Assembly: GCA_026545225.1 (NCBI GenBank)
Contig: CM048851.1
Span: 36,156,456 to 36,220,455 of the forward strand
DNA length: 64,000 bases
Direction of reading: 5' to 3'
Source of the DNA: Cornus controversa
Taxonomy: Eukaryota > Streptophyta > Magnoliopsida > Cornales > Cornaceae
How positions within the stretch are numbered: position 1 is the first letter of the stretch; every line of letters begins with the position of its first letter. Positions 35,911-47,806 of the stretch are shown piece by piece. The position numbers and the translations under genes were made by a program. Below the pieces are notes generated by a model that worked only from the letters and a program-made list of their open reading frames with translations, did not search any database and was not told the DNA's origin.

Positions 35911-36874
35911 GTGGAAAGTCATACGACTTTTGTATTTATTGGTTCAAAGTGCTGGGCCTTGTGTATTTGTAGGATTCACATCATCTCTTGCCGTTTAATG
36001 AGGATTAAGTTAAAATTTAGTATCTTTTTAAAGATACAAACTTTTAACCCGCGCAAACTGAAACCATAATTTTTAATGTAAATTACATAGACATTTCTGT
36101 GATTTGACCGTATATTTCATGCGGATATACTATTTGCTTATAATTATCATATCAATCTACTATACATGCATTGTCTTTCAAAGACATCTTAAATCGTACA
36201 TAGACAGATTTGACTCCATCTGACACCATGCAAAAAGACGTTGATATCCTTTGACCCTTTTTCACAGGTAATAAATTACCAAAGTACTCCCTTTGCTTAT
36301 AATTATCCTTGGACTATTATTTCCCTTTGCAATTGTTATTATTATTATTTTTTCAAAAAACTAGTTGTTGCTTTTTGTTGGTTGTAAAAGCTGGCTTCTT
36401 TCACACATATGTTCATGAAAGAAATAAAGTTGTGGGAGGTTCTAACACTACTTGCTAAGTCCTAAAAACTTGATTGTTAACACTACTTGGTAAACCCTAA
36501 AAACTTGATTTTACACATTACACATATGTTAATGATTTAAAAAAAAAAATTCTTAAACCTATAATGCTTTGTGAAGCTATATATATGTGCAAAATTAATT
36601 GTAGGGGATTGAGGTAAATATCTCCAAATGAAGTTAGTGGAAAAAAAAAACAGCATTAAAGATATCTATATCAAGTAAAAATCCTGGAAGACTCTATTAA
36701 AGTTGTGAAGATGGACTATCAGGATGTGAATATTTTTTATGGTGGACCTCATACGAAGATGGACTATCGGGACGTGGATACTTTTCATGGTGGACCCCAT
36801 ACAGACATTCTAGATGGTTTAACGGCTATGACAAAATTAGTTGTGTATGCAACTATGTTCATTTGTAGTGTATG
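35911..36874. other. AT-rich intergenic DNA
   Basis: No gene found. A 54-base direct repeat occurs at about 36709-36817, with the phrases GATGGACTATC and GGTGGACC in each half. Confidence 0.45.
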
Positions 36875-38250
36875 TAGGGGTGGCAAATTAGGCGGGTTGG
36901 ACGGGTTTGGGCCGGGTCAAATATGGGCGGGTTGAATATGGGTTGTGACCCATATTCAACCCGTTTATTGCGGGTCAAATATGGACAGGTTGAATATGGG
37001 TCTGGTCAACCCGTCAACCCATATTTGATTCGACTAGACACGACAGTAGTTAGGCGTCAAACACAAAAATGGAATGCACAAGGTCTATAACCAAACAAAA
37101 AAACTATAATTTGCTAATCATATTGATATTATTTATATGGTTTGTTTATTTTTGGGTGTTAGCAATTTTTTTTTATCCAAGAGCTGATTGCGTAAAAGAA
37201 TATAAGAATTTAATTGCAATCTAGTGTTTAATTACATTTATGAATCTATAGCAAAAGAGAAAAAAGAGTATGGAGTCTCGAGTAACTTAGTCAGCATAAA
37301 TTTTCTTTAAAAAATACCAAAACATAAGCAAACAATTATAATAAGTATTTCAATTGAAAAAGGTCTTCAATACTAACTCAATTACATCTTCATAATTGGG
37401 CAATTTTAAAAATGACCTACCAAATCACAGAAAAATATGGAATATAATTAAAATTAAAACATTGAGAAAGGTACTCAAACACAAAAATGGACTTTGAAAA
37501 TTCAATTATTCTGGTTTTCTAATACAAAATGAACTCTGTGCATAGGGGAAGAGAATGTGACTTTTGGATGAGTCTGAGTCTTTTGGAATTAATCAATAAA
37601 AATAAATATACCGTTGAGAAAATAAAATATGTGACCTTTCGATGAGTCATTTTTTTTTTGGAATTAATAAAAAAAATCTAAAGAATGATGAATATATATA
37701 TATATATAGACAATGCTCCAATGAAAATTGTTGTTGCACTATAAAGTTTGTGTCTAAATTATATTTTCTTCTTATTTTTAATTAAGAAATTACAATGGTA
37801 AAATCCAACAATAATTACTAAAAAGGAAAAATATTATTTTTAAAAAAATTGAATTCTTACTAAAATATTTTTTTTTATAAAAAAAATATTGTCGAAGTAT
37901 AAAGAGAGAAAGGGAAAGAGAGAGAGAGAGGTGGGATCGAAGAGAGAGAAAGGGAAGAGAGAGAGAGGTGGGATCGAAGAGAGAGAGAGAGGAAAGAGAG
38001 AGAGAGAAGTGAGATCAAAGAGAGAGAGAGGTTGGATAGAAGAGAGAAACTTTAATTCACATTTTATTTTATGGGTGGAAGATGGGTTGAATATGGGTAC
38101 CCATATTCAACCCATCTAACTGGCTAATTAATTGGTTTATATTTATCCAACCCGTTTATGACCCGTATAAGAAAATAAGTCAACCATATCCATTTTTAAC
38201 TGAGCGGATATGGGTGGGTTGGCGGGTTGACACCCAATTTGCCACCCCTA
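36875..38250. mobile_element. hAT-like MITE with TAGGGGTGGCAAATT termini
   Basis: Ends TAGGGGTGGCAAATTAGG and AATTTGCCACCCCTA are inverted repeats, extended by GGGTTG-rich subterminal repeats. The 8-base flanks AGTGTATG (36867-36874) and ATTGTATG (38251-38258) differ at one base, as expected for a hAT target duplication. Subterminal GGGTTGAATATGGGT motifs occur in both orientations near each end. No transposase frame exists. The interior contains a GA-rich minisatellite at about 37900-38045. Confidence 0.85.
37903..38045. repeat. GA-rich minisatellite
   Basis: Imperfect repeats of AGAGAGAG separated by GGTGGGATCGAAG. The open frame across it (37889-38119) is low-complexity and not a gene. 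Confidence 0.85.
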
Positions 38251-38258
38251 ATTGTATG

Positions 38259-38585
38259 TATCTTAGCAATGTCGATTGTCTTTCTATCTAAATGACAACA
38301 CAAATATGTTTAAAAAAAAGCTATTCAAATAGCAAATAGCAATGCATGCATACATCCACAGCAAATTAAAGTGGACGCCACTGTCATTACATCCACAGCA
38401 AATAACTCCACTCCACTACCATTACATCCACAACAAATTAAAGGTTCTCCATTCCACTGTCACATGTTACAAGTTGACTAGTTGGACAAATTCTAAGTCT
38501 AACTGTCAAAGTCATTACATATTTCAATTGAAAATTAACAAACAATTTGTCTAATGTTATTATTTCTCAGTTAATAACAACAGAA
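38259..38585. other. Intergenic DNA with short direct repeats
   Basis: CATTACATCCAC(A)GCAAAT-type phrases repeat three times at about 38350-38440. No gene is seen. Confidence 0.4.
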
Positions 38586-38589
38586 GGTG

Positions 38590-39345
38590 GTGGAGAAGTC
38601 TCCACATACATAGCTGATTGACCTATAAAATGTTTAACCTCGTCCTTGTGAGTTGCATAACAAGTTCACCAGTACCCTTTGTGATACAGAGAGGCACAAT
38701 TGGCACAAGACTTGTTAAACAAAGTGGTATGGTTATGAACTTGGTCCAAGACTCCTTCACGCCATACTCTTTCATCAGCCATATACTCTAGCTGCTATTT
38801 CCATCATCGTACCGACAACAAACTAGGCAAAGAAACCCTTCAAAAACTCTCGAACTTTCCGTTCAAGTTCGAGTCTCTGTATCTCCATAATCAAGCTATG
38901 ACACTTGTCCGAATTTCTCCTTCTCTAAATCAAAAGAAATAATCATCATCATAGATGAGGATGAGGATGAGGATGGTATTGAATCACTTATAAACTGCTC
39001 ATGAGTTGGTAACCAGTGCAAAAATCCATTAACAAATGCCCCTTCCCCTTGCTCTCGAAAAATTAATCTTTTAGGCAAATCTTGAATCCTCTTCAAAGAA
39101 AAACAATTGCTTCTTCGTGAATAGACTTGGACTTCAATAACTCTCGTAGTAATTTCAAGATAACCTTTCATAACTTTGTAGTCATCAATGGAGGAATCAT
39201 AACCATAACCAAACCCATAGAAGATGACTATATATTTACCTCTACCTTATACTACGCAAGAACTAGTGCTTTGTGAGCTGTTTGCACTGTTTAGTGGTAG
39301 GGTTAAATATGAATAAATCATCATCATTAATAAGATCGAAGCCAC
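38590..39345 (-). pseudogene. F-box protein relic (F-box-associated domain), copy 1
   Basis: Read leftwards, broken frames give WGSCNGLLLCGF and NPTTK (39340-39260), a GFGYDSSIDDYK-type phrase (about 39215-39180), VQVYSRRSN, FVNGFLHWLP (about 39030), and SIWLMKEYGVKESWTK (about 38790-38745). These are hallmarks of the F-box-associated interaction domain that recruits substrates to SCF ubiquitin ligases. At least two frameshifts and several stops separate the parts, and no F-box motif is seen upstream. It is related to the relic at 60261-60900. Confidence 0.75.
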
Positions 39346-39390
39346 ACAATAGCAAACCATTACAAGACCCCCATATATTCACTATTTTAT

Positions 39391-39867
39391 ATGGATCTGG
39401 GATTAATGGAAGATCTATGTTTAACAACTATATTACTACTATCTCCTAAAGTAGCAGTTTCAATGTCCAAAGATTCAATTGATAGATTAAGGCGACACTG
39501 TTGCCCATGCCGCATCTTGGTGAAGCCAGCCTCCACAAATAGAGCGAGTCAAGACTTACAGAAGCAGACAAATTGGATGAGGGACTTGGTGGGGACCGCC
39601 AAAAGTATGTCAAGGATGATTTCTTCGGGGAGGTTTAGCAATGCCAATGGTAATGGCAATGGAGCATCCTTCTTTGTTGTCATCTTTTCTTTTGTACATG
39701 TGTCTTACAAGACAGACAAACACCACACAATCGCAACCAATATCGCAATCAATCAAGAAATAGATAAAAAAATTCTTGAAACCAACCTCTCTCTCTCACA
39801 CTCGATCTCTTACCAAAACCCTAAACGGCCTTATATATATAGAGAGAGAGAATGCTTTACAGCGTAA
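39391..39867 (+). CDS. Unidentified 158-codon open frame
   Basis: I do not recognise this frame. Residues about 25-80 have a natural-looking composition, including HCCPCRILVK and QTNWMRDLVGTAKSMSR. The last 50 residues look like translated noncoding DNA. It may be one exon or a fragment of a host gene next to the F-box relic. No promoter or splice sites can be firmly placed. Confidence 0.25.
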   Translation: MDLGLMEDLCLTTILLLSPKVAVSMSKDSIDRLRRHCCPCRILVKPASTNRASQDLQKQTNWMRDLVGTAKSMSRMISSGRFSNANGNGNGASFFVVIFSFVHVSYKTDKHHTIATNIAINQEIDKKILETNLSLSHSISYQNPKRPYIYRERECFTA

Positions 39868-40039
39868 TTATAAATTAAATATTCTTATTTTATTATCATT
39901 TCGTGGTGGAGCCAAAAAAAAATATTCATTAAGGCCATGTTTAGACATATGCTTTGGGAATTTTGTTATATATATATTTTTTTGTTGGTTACAATACCAA
40001 CACGACATCATGAGAGTGGGTTTTATTCCAAACCTAACC

Positions 40040-40600
40040 TAAACTAATCTCACTTCACTATATCACATGAATTAATCCCTCAAAGATACAGTCTGAAACT
40101 ATCACCACTTCGAGCTCGATTTTATCTCTTTTGAACCTCACACTTCCCTTGATGATCTCACACGATTGATGTTTGCATTTCATTAGATCAGCTAATTGAA
40201 CAGTAAACGTATATTGTTTGAATTTTTGAGCTGTTGTTGGTCCCTGTGGTGGTTCTTATTGAGAAGAAGATAGGTTACTGGTGGTCCAAACAAATTGGTG
40301 GTGCTCTCTGTGTTGGTATGGTTTTGTCATTTATTACTTATGTAGGGTTTGTTGGTTTCAGAAAATTTATAACTATTTATGATTATAAAATTAGGGTTTA
40401 TTGGTTTCAGTAAATGATTGTTTGTTTATGACTATAAAATTAGAGAATTTATTACTTAGGTAGGGTTTGTTGGTTGTACAAAATAATTAATTATTTATTT
40501 ATTTATGAGATTATAGAATTAGGGTTTGTTGGTTTCAGTAAATGATTATTTGTTTATGACTTTAAAATTAGGGATTTTGTTGTTTAACAATGTTGTATGC
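40040..40600. other. Intergenic DNA with a degenerate tandem repeat
   Basis: From about 40340 to 40580, four rough copies of AGGGTTTGTTGGTTTCAGTA followed by TTTATGACTATAAAATTAGG occur. No gene is found. A plus-strand stretch near 40220-40320 has protein-like composition (EKKIGYWWSKQIGGAL) but no start or family match I can name. Confidence 0.45.
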
Positions 40601-40879
40601 ATTATAGTGTTGGTAGTACTCTGTATTGTCAAAATTAGCTACTTTTGCATGTGATATACGTTTACCCTTTAACCAAAAAAATTCTTTGTACCTTAAATAT
40701 TTAAGATAAGGCCCCTTTTGACATTCTCTTACCTTTTGACATATTGAAAGTGATGTCAACCCAAGTGGGTGTTTTGTTTGCTTATTCTCACTTTTTTGCA
40801 TGTGATACATGCTACTGACTTTCACAGACTCATGGATAAGTTATTCACACTTGAAGTTCATAATGGGGTAGATTTGTGA

Positions 40880-41412
40880 ATTATGTCTGCTTTGGGCTCA
40901 AGTCCGTACGTTTTTGTTCTTGAGTTTTACTCCAAAATGTCTCATACCATTGGGAGAGAACACACTACATATAAGCACATCCCCTTCTCCACAACCAGAA
41001 AATGTGGGATTGGGCACCCTATATATAGCCTACTAGTGTGGTAGCTTGTCCAATGTCTCTCGTACCCACCCACAAGGGTCATCATAATCCACCCCTCTAG
41101 GAGGCCCGACGTCCTCATCGGCACATTTCCAGCTGAATCCGATTCTGATACTATTTGTAACAACCCGCTCCATCTAATGGTATGATATTGTCCGCTATGG
41201 GCCCAAGCCCATATGTTTTTGTTATTGAATTTTATCCCAAAAGGTCTCATACCATTTGGAGAGAACATACTACATATAAGCACATCCCCTTCTCCACACA
41301 CAGACGATGTGGGATTGAGCACCCTATGGCCTGTTAGTGTGGTAGCTCGTCCAGTGTCTCCCGCACCCGCCCACATCACACTCCCCCCAACAAGGGTCGC
41401 CATAATAACGGT
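40880..41412 (-). mobile_element. TRIM retrotransposon, inverted
   Basis: Two related blocks of about 205-255 bases (40880-41086 and 41156-41412) share CACATCCCCTTCTCCACA, GATTG(A/G)GCACCC and TCTCATACCATT. Between them, read on the minus strand, are a primer-binding-site-like GTATCAGAATC (41143-41154), about 60 bases, and a polypurine tract (GAGGGGTGGAT near 41087-41098). This gives LTR-PBS-PPT-LTR with no coding region. The outer LTR on the left is truncated. Confidence 0.65.
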
Positions 41413-41649
41413 ATCATACTGTAGGTTCGAATACCTTAGGATAGTGGGTAGAGGTTTAGAAGTCAAATTAGTCTAAGAGTACGTGTTGATGTGTATCATG
41501 TGTTAGGAAATTAACAATTGATTTACTATATGAACGGAAGAAGCTACGTGAGAATTAGTGTTGATGTGTGTCATATGTTAAGAAATTGATGATTGATTTA
41601 GAATATGAACTAAGAAACTACGAAGGAATTAGAGTCTGAAATTTGAAAT

Positions 41650-42330
41650 AATTATCGATCTTTTTGAAGGACTAGTGTATGGGAGGATTAAACAGTTTTA
41701 TTATAGATCACTTATACGTAGTGGTAATGAGTCATTGAAGAAAGTTATTTATGATAGTGATGTGATTGAGATGTTTCAAGCTCAAAGAATATTTTCATTG
41801 GTGAAACTCTTTTTATTGGGTGATAAAGATTGTTTAGACTCACTGGAAGTTTTAGTAGGGGGTGAAGAAGTGTCAATGGCTGATAAAGACTTTGTCGTGG
41901 GTGATGAAGAAGCTACAAGGTTTGATGATCAACAAGTTACAGTAGGTGATGAAAAAGTTGTAGTGGACAATGAAAAAGTTGCAATGGTTGATGAAGAAGA
42001 TGCAATGGCTTATAAAGAAGCTGCAGTGGTTATTGAAGAAAAAAGTTTAGATGCACGTTGATTCAAATTATGCACCCAGTGATGAGTTAAGAAGTTTTTG
42101 TGAGGCATAAGATGATGAACATGATGCAAGATACCAATATTTTGTCCTTGAAAGAGACATGCATGATGTAGAACTTGAAATGGACCACAAATTTGCAACA
42201 TTTGATGAATTTAGAAAAGCTTAAGGCATTATGCAGTGACAAAAAAATTGACATCAAGTTAAAAAAAATGATAAGAAATTAATCACTCCCATATGTAGTG
42301 AAGAGTGTAGGCGGAGAATATGTGCATCTC
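41650..42330 (+). pseudogene. MuDR-type (MULE) transposase N-terminal relic
   Basis: An open frame (41675-42061) is acidic, with repeated VGDE/VDNE phrases. It is followed, across stops and shifts, by KNDKKLITPICSEECRRRIC and ASQT (about 42260-42330). This resembles the Cys-containing region of the MuDR N-terminal domain (KxNDKKR..C...CPWRIYAS). The catalytic domain is missing. The match is from memory of the family. Confidence 0.5.
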
Positions 42331-42839
42331 AGACTATTATGAGAGTTGTTTGAGTATTAAGACACTCCTTAAGAAACACAACTACATTGGAATTCAAAAA
42401 AAAGAAATGTAGGGATGCAAATTAGGTGTGATGAATACGTTTCTTATCCTTCTAAGAATGGGAGAAAATGGAAAGAAATAGAAGAAAAAGGGTTACAAAG
42501 TTTAGTGAAATTTCTCCAATAACAATTTTGACCTTATTTTTACAAAAGACAAATTCAAAATACCATATGATGCCTAGTGCATGTTTTTATTCTCTTCAAA
42601 CATTTTTGTGTGTGTGTTCAAATTATCACTTTTTACTTGAATTATGTTTAGGATAATTTTTATATTTATCAAACATTAATCCTTATATTTGTCTTACCAC
42701 TTTTTACATATAAATTTGTCTTATAAAAGTGAAAAAAGTATGGTGGTTAATTTATTAAATATTTACATTTCTTTTCTTTTCTAAACAAGATTACTATCTT
42801 TTCATTGTTAATCAACCAAATATAATAAGAAGTTAGTAC

Positions 42840-44061
42840 TGATTGGCGTTGAATGTTACGCATTATAGCCTTTTAATTTACATATTTTATTCTCTTAGTG
42901 ATAGTTTATTTGTGATTTTACTCTATTTTTGTGTTTTCTGTATTTTCAGAACTTTAATGATTATTTCAGTTAAAACAATGATTTTTGGACTTTTAAATAA
43001 GACATTTAAAAAGGTTATATGAAGCCTACATCAAATTGATCTATTCAACTCTAATTGACTCAATTCTTAATTAAAATGGACAAAATTCGATTCTGGACAC
43101 ATTTGTATTTCACGAAAATTTCGTAAATTACAATAATTCAAGGTCAAAATTGAATTTCAATCCAGAGAAAATATTCTGGTAGATTTTCTCCTAAACACTT
43201 TCCTATTTTTTTTTACTTGGAGAACACCCTAGAGGACCTCTATATAAGAGAAAGAGATAAGTAGGGTTGAGAGGAGGAAAAAAATGAGTGAAGGTCAGGG
43301 CAGAGAAGATAAAGATAATCCGGATTTTATTTATTTATTTTATTTCATTATGTCTTTTATTTATTTGTTATCTTCTTCTACCATGTGTAACTAAACTTCT
43401 CAACTGGGGTTGAGGAGGAAACCTCCACTAATAAAGTGAAGTTATTTTGTTCATTAATTGATTCTCATGTGTATGATTTAAATTCTTATGATTTTTGATT
43501 CTTGTGATTAATTATTTTATAGTTCTTTCACCTTCTATATCATGTATATGTGGTAGTTAGAAAGTATTATAATTAATCTAAGCTTGGGTTTGTATTTCTT
43601 AAAAGTGATAATCTTTGATCTTATGTTTTTCATTAAATTAGATTCATAAAATGCTTAGAATTTTACACTAGTGAAGCGAAGAAAAATCTACATTTTTAAC
43701 ATATTTTTCATAGGGTTTTATTGCTAAATCTTGAGTAAGCAGTAGATTGATTTCTTGATTACTACTCTAAATTTTAGAATTAATAAATGAATATTAGAAG
43801 CTTCATGGATTTAATGGTGGTGGAATTCGACACCTTAGTTATTTTCTCTATTTGATTTCAATCGTATTATTTTATTTGCATGTTAGTTTAATCTCTCTCA
43901 AATCAACCAACTTTTGTTTAAACTAGATTAGTTTTAAATTAATTTAAATTTTTATTAGTTTTTCTTCTCAAAGCATTCCCTTGGATTCAACCTCGTTCTT
44001 GTTGATCTATACTTCAATAGATTCGTACACTTGCGAATTATTTTACACTTTTAAAATATCA
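42840..44061 (+). repeat. 5' LTR of the Athila-like element
   Basis: Starts TGATTGGCGTTGAATGTTAC and ends AAAATATCA. Compared with the 3' LTR it lacks about 150 bases (equivalent to about 50075-50250). Confidence 0.88.
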
Positions 44062-44067
44062 AGTTTT

Positions 44068-44085
44068 TGGCGCCGTTGCCGGGGA
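44068..44085 (+). other. Primer-binding site (tRNA-Asp type)
   Basis: TGGCGCCGTTGCCGGGGA, six bases after the LTR, is complementary to the 3' end of plant tRNA-Asp as I recall it. It is the usual primer for Athila-like elements. Confidence 0.8.
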
Positions 44086-44510
44086 TTGCAATAAGAAACT
44101 AATCAAACTTCGATTGATTAATTCTTCTACTAGTTTTAGTTTAGGTTTTTTTTATAATAATAAAGAAAGAAAAAAATCAGAATTTTTTTATTATTTATTT
44201 ATAAGTTTTTCATTTTTATTTTATTTTATTAGTTTAGAGAATTTATTTTTAGTTAGATAATAGTTTACTTTCAAATTTTATTTTGATTAGTTCATTGTTC
44301 TAGGTTTTAAAAAAAAACTTTTTCTTTATTATTATAGTTTAGTTTTAGTGTTAGTAAATTTTCTTAATTCAGTTTTAGTTTTATTTTATTATTAATGTTT
44401 TACCTGATACTTCTTGAATTTTATAGGTGATATTGTTAGAAATTATATGTTTCGCATATTCATAGGCATTATTTTGGGATTCAAGTAAGTATACATTCTC
44501 TTTCCTTTTC

Positions 44511-44551
<41 letters not shown>

Positions 44552-45600
44552 AATTAGGAAAACATAGATTTTTTTTAGGTTGATAACTTGTTCATGAGAA
44601 CTCTAGGATAGAATAACTTAAAAATAATCATAGGGTCACACTTTCTTCAAGTTTATTTTATATTTTATTTTAATTTATTTGTTTTATTTTTTTCTCTATT
44701 TAAAAAAAAAAAAAGACCACACACTTACTGACTTTTTATTTTATTTTTATTTTTATTGTGTGTTTTGTTTGTGCATTTTAATTTATCATTCTTGTATTAA
44801 AATTTTAGTAAGCGCACGAACCCCCAACAAGATAAGGATTGGATTTCATCACCAATTTCTTGTCTAACTAGGTTAAAAATCTCCTTACATTTGTCTATCC
44901 TAAGCCAAATTTAGTTTAAATTTAAAATCAAGTAGACATTGGCCATAGGAATTCACATACCTTATAGGACCCTCTTGGATAAAGTTAACTTTTGGTAACT
45001 CTAGTGAGCACCTTTCAACTTTACAATGTCTAGGAAAGTTCTAAGGAGATTGGGTTTTAAGTGGGATCGTTTGTAACCCTTCCAATCTATCTTAGAAACT
45101 TTCCTGGTTGTATTGTTGGTGGAGCTTAACTAGTAATCCTCTAGTTCCTCTGAAAGGGAGTAGAAACTGTCTAACTAGGTAAGAATTATTTTGGAACTAA
45201 TCCAGATAATTCTTTAGGAAAAAAACAAAAAAAACTAAAATAGAAATCACTACCCTTGAATTATTATTTTTTTTACAAAAAAATTGCTTGTTTATTTGGT
45301 TGGTGTTTTTGTGAGTCATTTTAGGAGTCCATTTGTTATTTCTTTTGCATTAGGTCATCTTAGATTACATTATTCTTAGCGATTCATTTCATTGAGTCTT
45401 TCTAGTGTATGTTAAGTCGTCGATCTCTGAATCCAGAGTTGCTTCCATTAGATCTTGAGATTGAAAGAACCTTTCGAAAATGTGTAAAAAATTCTAGTGT
45501 TAAAGATTTTTCTTTGCCCAAGATAGCATTAGATCCTGTTGAAACTAAATCCCTTAAGGACTATTAATCTCTTGTGTAGATTACAAACCCGTCTTGCATT

Positions 45601-46390
45601 GTGTTTCCTACTACCCAACGGAGACATTTTGAGATACGGGTTACGGTAATTAATTTACTACCCACTTTTAGAGGTCTTAGCTCTGATGACCCGTACCTCC
45701 ATGTCAAGGAATTTCTAAAAAATTGTTCCACACTAAAAATTCAAAATATTTCTGAGGAGTCAACTAAATTGTTGTTATTTTCATTTTTTTTGAAAGAGAA
45801 AGCAAAATCTTGGTTATACTCACTGGAACCTACGTCAGTTAATTCATGGAATGGGTTATGCACCAAATTCCTTACCAAGTTCTTTCCTATGCACAAAACT
45901 AACTCCCTTTGTCGAAATATCATGCAATTTACTCAAAAAGAGTGTGAGGAGTTTTACAAGTGTTGGGAGAAATCTAATGATCTCATCCTTAAGTGTTCCC
46001 ATCATTGTTTTGCCAGTGGCAATTAGTTCAATTCTTTTACGAGAAATTGTCACCCCATAATCATCAACTAATTGAGTCACGAGGTGGGGTAGAATTCATG
46101 TCTAAGAATGAGGATAAAGCATGAAAGTTTCTTAATGCATTGTTAGAGAACTCTCAATAATGGGAGTACTTAGGAAGGGTTGAAAGGAGTTCTCTATCAG
46201 TGCTCTCAGAACCCAAAAAGGGAGGAATCTACGAGGTCCTAGAGGAGACCGATTTGAGTGCAAGGGTAGCTAGTCTAACTAGGAAAGTGGAGGCTATAGA
46301 GATGAGTAAAAGAAGTAATTCTTCTGTTTGTGCAGTTAGTGAGGTGTGTCAATTGTGTGAGAGTTCTTCTCATACGGCTCAAACTTGACC
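45601..46390 (+). pseudogene. Gag remains of the Athila-like element
   Basis: The frame at 45601-46026 has FRGLSSDDPYLHVKEFLKNC and KEKAKSWLYSLEP, the retrotransposon gag (capsid) signature. After stops, a further frame (46200-46388) has a CQLCESSSHTAQT zinc-knuckle-like end. It is disrupted by at least two stops and shifts. Confidence 0.75.
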
Positions 46391-46745
46391 ATCTATTGCA
46401 CATTTTCAAGAGTGTATAGCCGAACAAGCCAATGCACTCAATTCCTATAAGAAACCATTTGGTAGCCCCTATTCTGACACATATATTCCTAACTGGAAGA
46501 ACCACCCTATTTTTTCTTGAAGGCAAGACCAACCTCGAAATAACCAAGGGGTGCAACCTATACAACCCTAAGGGCAACCATAATTTTTATATCCTTTCAT
46601 GTCCCAAAATGCCCCTTCGTATGTTCCCCCACCTCAACAAAGACCATCTTTGGAGGATACTCTCCAACAGTTCATACAACAGACCAGTTAGTTGATTTTT
46701 AAGTTATAAACTTAAATAAGTCAATTAGCCACTATTGTAGGAGAT

Positions 46746-47630
46746 ATGGAGAAGGGAAAATTTTCTAGTCAGCTTGTGCCTAACCCAAAGGGCCAGTTTC
46801 ATATTAATGACCAATCCACTTCTGCTTCACATGAGCAGGTTCAATCTATCATAACCCTAAGATTAGGTAGACAAGTTGATAATGGAGTCCAAATGCCTAT
46901 ACATAATGAGGAAATTGAAAAGGACCATGTTTGCGATTTAGGGAGGGAGGACAAAACTACATCTAAAGTTGAGTCAGAAATTCAAGTCCCTAGTCTTGAT
47001 CCACCATCTCCAATAAGTCCACTAGTTAAGAACTTTGTTCCTATTACACCATATCCTCAAAGACTTCAAAAGTTTAAGAAGGGGAATCACTATAACGAGA
47101 TTATAGAAGTGTTTAAACAAGTCAAAATTAATATTTCATTTCTCGATACAATTCAACAGGTCCCCTCTTATGCAAAATTCTTAAAGGACTTGTGTACGGT
47201 TAAACGTGGCTTGAATGTGCATAAGAAAGCCTTCCTCACTGAGCAAGTTAGCTCAATCATCCAACATCGCACTCCACCTAAATTTAAGGATCCTGGATGT
47301 CTTATGATTTCATGTACCATAGGTGATCAAAAAATTGAGTAAGCTTTGCTTGACTTGGGTGAGAGTGTCAACTTGTTACCTTACTCTATTTACGAACAAC
47401 TAGGTCTTGGTGAGTTGAAACCCACGAAGGTGGTACTCTAATTAGCAGATCGCTTAGTTAAGGTACTTCATGGTGTTATTGATGATGTGCTCATTCAGGT
47501 TGATAAATTCTTCTTCCCTATAGAATTTATTGTCTTAGATACTCAACCTGTAGCTAATCCTAATAACCAGATTCCCATTATCTTAAGTCGTCCATTCCTA
47601 GCGACTTCAAATGCCCTAATCAATTGTATA
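46746..47630 (+). pseudogene. Gag-pol linker and aspartic protease remains
   Basis: 46746-47342 is open for 198 codons, with QLVPNPKGQF and SIITLRLGRQVDN, typical of the Athila gag-to-protease linker. After a stop (47340-47342) the same frame continues as LLDLGESVNLLPYSIYEQLG, where DLGESVN corresponds to the protease active-site motif D(T/L/I)GAS. It proceeds to [16 protein letters not shown] second stop lies near 47440. Confidence 0.75.
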
Positions 47631-47806
47631 AATGGTGTTTGAAACTTTTCTTTGGAAATATGGCTGTTGAGCTTAATGTTTTTAACATAAACCAACAACC
47701 ACCAGACTCTGAGGATATTTGTGAGCTAAATTTAATAGAGAGTTTAGGTCAGAATACTTTTATTCATGCTAGTTATAAGGCCCCTTTTAGAGGTAAGTCT
47801 AACTAA

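Noticed and set aside
37889..38119. 76-codon Arg/Glu-rich frame
   Set aside because: Translation of the GA minisatellite inside the hAT-like MITE.
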